64,000 nt of DNA from Caprimulgus europaeus (lineage: Eukaryota; Chordata; Aves; Caprimulgiformes; Caprimulgidae): contig OU015529.1 in the NCBI GenBank assembly GCA_907165065.1, positions 8,481,054-8,545,053 on the forward strand. The letters run 5' to 3'. Positions 63,485 to 64,000 of this stretch are shown one piece after another; the stretch's first letter is position 1; each line of letters begins with the position of its first letter. The translations under genes were made by a program, and so were the position numbers. Under the pieces are notes generated by a model. The model worked only from the letters and a program-made list of their open reading frames with translations. It was not told the origin of the DNA and did not search any database.

Positions 63485-63541
63485 ATGGATCTGAACTTGG
63501 AGTCTTTGGACCTCGGCAGTTTTGGAATATCTACATGCTGA
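63485..63541 (+). other. Upstream ORF 1 in the GFRA1 leader
   Basis: ATG at 63485 starts an 18-codon frame (MDLNLESLDLGSFGISTC) that stops at TGA 63539-63541, 55 bases before the GFRA1 ATG. It has G at +4 but no purine at -3, a moderate start context. Such uORFs commonly lower translation of the main frame; this is inferred. Confidence 0.45.
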
Positions 63542-63633
63542 TCCTCTTTGTTGTGGCACATCAGCTCGTTTGGGGAAACCATCCGAAGACGGCAAGATGT
63601 TTCTCGCTATCTTGTACTTCGCTTTGCCCTTAG
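63535..63633 (+). other. Upstream ORF 2, overlapping the GFRA1 start
   Basis: ATG at 63535 opens a 32-codon frame (MLILFVVAHQLVW...) in a different register from GFRA1. It runs through the GFRA1 start codon and ends at TAG 63631-63633, three bases before the exon end. An overlapping uORF of this kind can strongly reduce initiation at the main ATG if it is used. Confidence 0.45.
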
Positions 63634-63636
63634 TGG
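63597..63636 (+). CDS. GFRA1: GFRA1, GDNF family receptor alpha-1, first coding exon (partial gene)
   Basis: ATG at 63597 in a favourable context (A at -3) reads MFLAILYFALPLV and one base of the next codon, then GTAAGT at 63637. Mammalian GFRA1 begins MFLATLYFALPLLD, and its first coding exon breaks at this point, so the carried G would open the expected aspartate codon. These residues are the start of the secretory signal peptide. The mature protein is a GPI-anchored, cysteine-rich cell-surface receptor that binds GDNF and presents it to the RET kinase; none of those domains is in this window. The CpG-island promoter directly upstream and the divergent CCDC172 neighbour fit the known locus. 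Only 40 coding bases are visible, but their match and the synteny make another GFRA family member unlikely. Confidence 0.9.
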
Positions 63637-64000
63637 GTAAGTTGCTGGTGTCTGATTTTTCTCCGTACATCGCTTCATAAAGCAAAGCATAGGGTTCATG
63701 GGATCGGATGCCTGACAGTTGTCAGTCTATTGTTTAGGCAGAACAGTGAAGTTTCCAGTAGTTTTTACGGCTCTGCCTCACATCAGTTAACCCAGGCTAC
63801 ATTTAAAGCTTTGGGAGATTATAGACTTAGATACTTGCCTGCCTGTGTAGCCTCTTGTTAAATTGGGTTTTCGCAAGTTACAGGGAAACTTTTCGCATTA
63901 ATAAAATAAGGCTGCTTGGGGAGGGTGGGGGGGGATGACAAGAGCCAACTGAAGGATTACATCTTCACCTGAACCTGGCAGCCTGCCCAACTGCGAGGGG
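63637..64000 (+). other. GFRA1: GFRA1 intron following the first coding exon (start only)
   Basis: It begins with GTAAGTTGCT and runs past the right edge. A G-rich patch lies at 63918-63934 (GGGGAGGGTGGGGGGGG). No further exon is visible. Confidence 0.75.

Larger units (their letters stand above)
63050..63596 (+). other. GFRA1: GFRA1 5' leader (untranslated)
   Basis: This is sequence between the presumed start and the GFRA1 ATG. It holds five TCCC units (63292-63311), a possible internal exon bounded by TTTGCAG at 63335 and a GTAAGC donor at 63404, a long T/C tract at 63450-63478, and two short upstream ORFs (63485-63541 and 63535-63633). The 5' end and splicing are not determined; vertebrate GFRA1 is known to have non-coding 5' exons. 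Confidence 0.55.

Noticed and set aside
62348-63541. 397-codon plus-strand ORF and several overlapping ORFs on both strands across the CpG island
   Set aside because: High GC removes stop codons in all frames; the translation is Pro/Arg/Gly/Ala-rich without domains, and the region is explained as the GFRA1 promoter and leader.

Overview
The window is vertebrate, almost certainly bird, nuclear DNA. It is AT-rich and gene-poor. Short coding exons have canonical GT/AG borders, and there are many truncated CR1 LINE copies, several ending in the avian CR1 tail (GATTCTATGATTCT-type). The young CR1 copies are all 5'-truncated. There are no bacterial-type genes, no CRISPR array and no intact mobile element. 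I found no previously undescribed biological system here and do not want to overstate anything.

Two genes can be supported. (1) CCDC172, on the minus strand, lies between about 36.3 kb and 16.05 kb. Eight coding exons (36259-36181, 35943-35858, 32018-31902, 30439-30274, 28270-28169, 27202-27100, 17208-17121, 16252-16220) join in frame to exactly 258 codons including stop. That gives a 257-residue, charge-rich coiled-coil protein, matching the length and the residue pattern I know for the mammalian protein (258 aa). A polyadenylation signal sits at 16076-16071. (2) The 5' end of GFRA1 (GDNF family receptor alpha-1) is on the plus strand at the right edge. It consists of a CpG-island promoter (about 62.4-63.3 kb), a 5' leader with two short upstream ORFs, and the first coding exon (63597-63636, MFLAILYFALPLV plus one base of the next codon) followed by GTAAGT. 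The rest of GFRA1 lies beyond the window. The divergent CCDC172/GFRA1 arrangement is the one known on human 10q25, which supports both calls.

Layout: 1-16 kb is intergenic DNA downstream of CCDC172, with a 114-bp TCCTC pentamer satellite, CR1 fragments, a decayed CR1 reverse transcriptase and A/T runs. 16-36.3 kb is CCDC172, whose introns hold old and young antisense CR1 pieces and one unexplained 124-codon ORF (17700-17326). 36.3-62.4 kb is the roughly 26 kb intergenic space between the two divergent promoters. It contains a cluster of CR1 copies (40.98-42.46 kb sense, 44.77-47.44 kb ancient, 57.48-57.74 kb sense), AC-rich low-complexity tracts and otherwise unrecognised AT-rich DNA. 62.4-64 kb is the GFRA1 promoter, leader, first coding exon and start of the following intron.

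The two genes are not known to work together: CCDC172 is a testis/flagellum-associated coiled-coil protein, and GFRA1 is a GPI-anchored neurotrophic co-receptor acting with RET.
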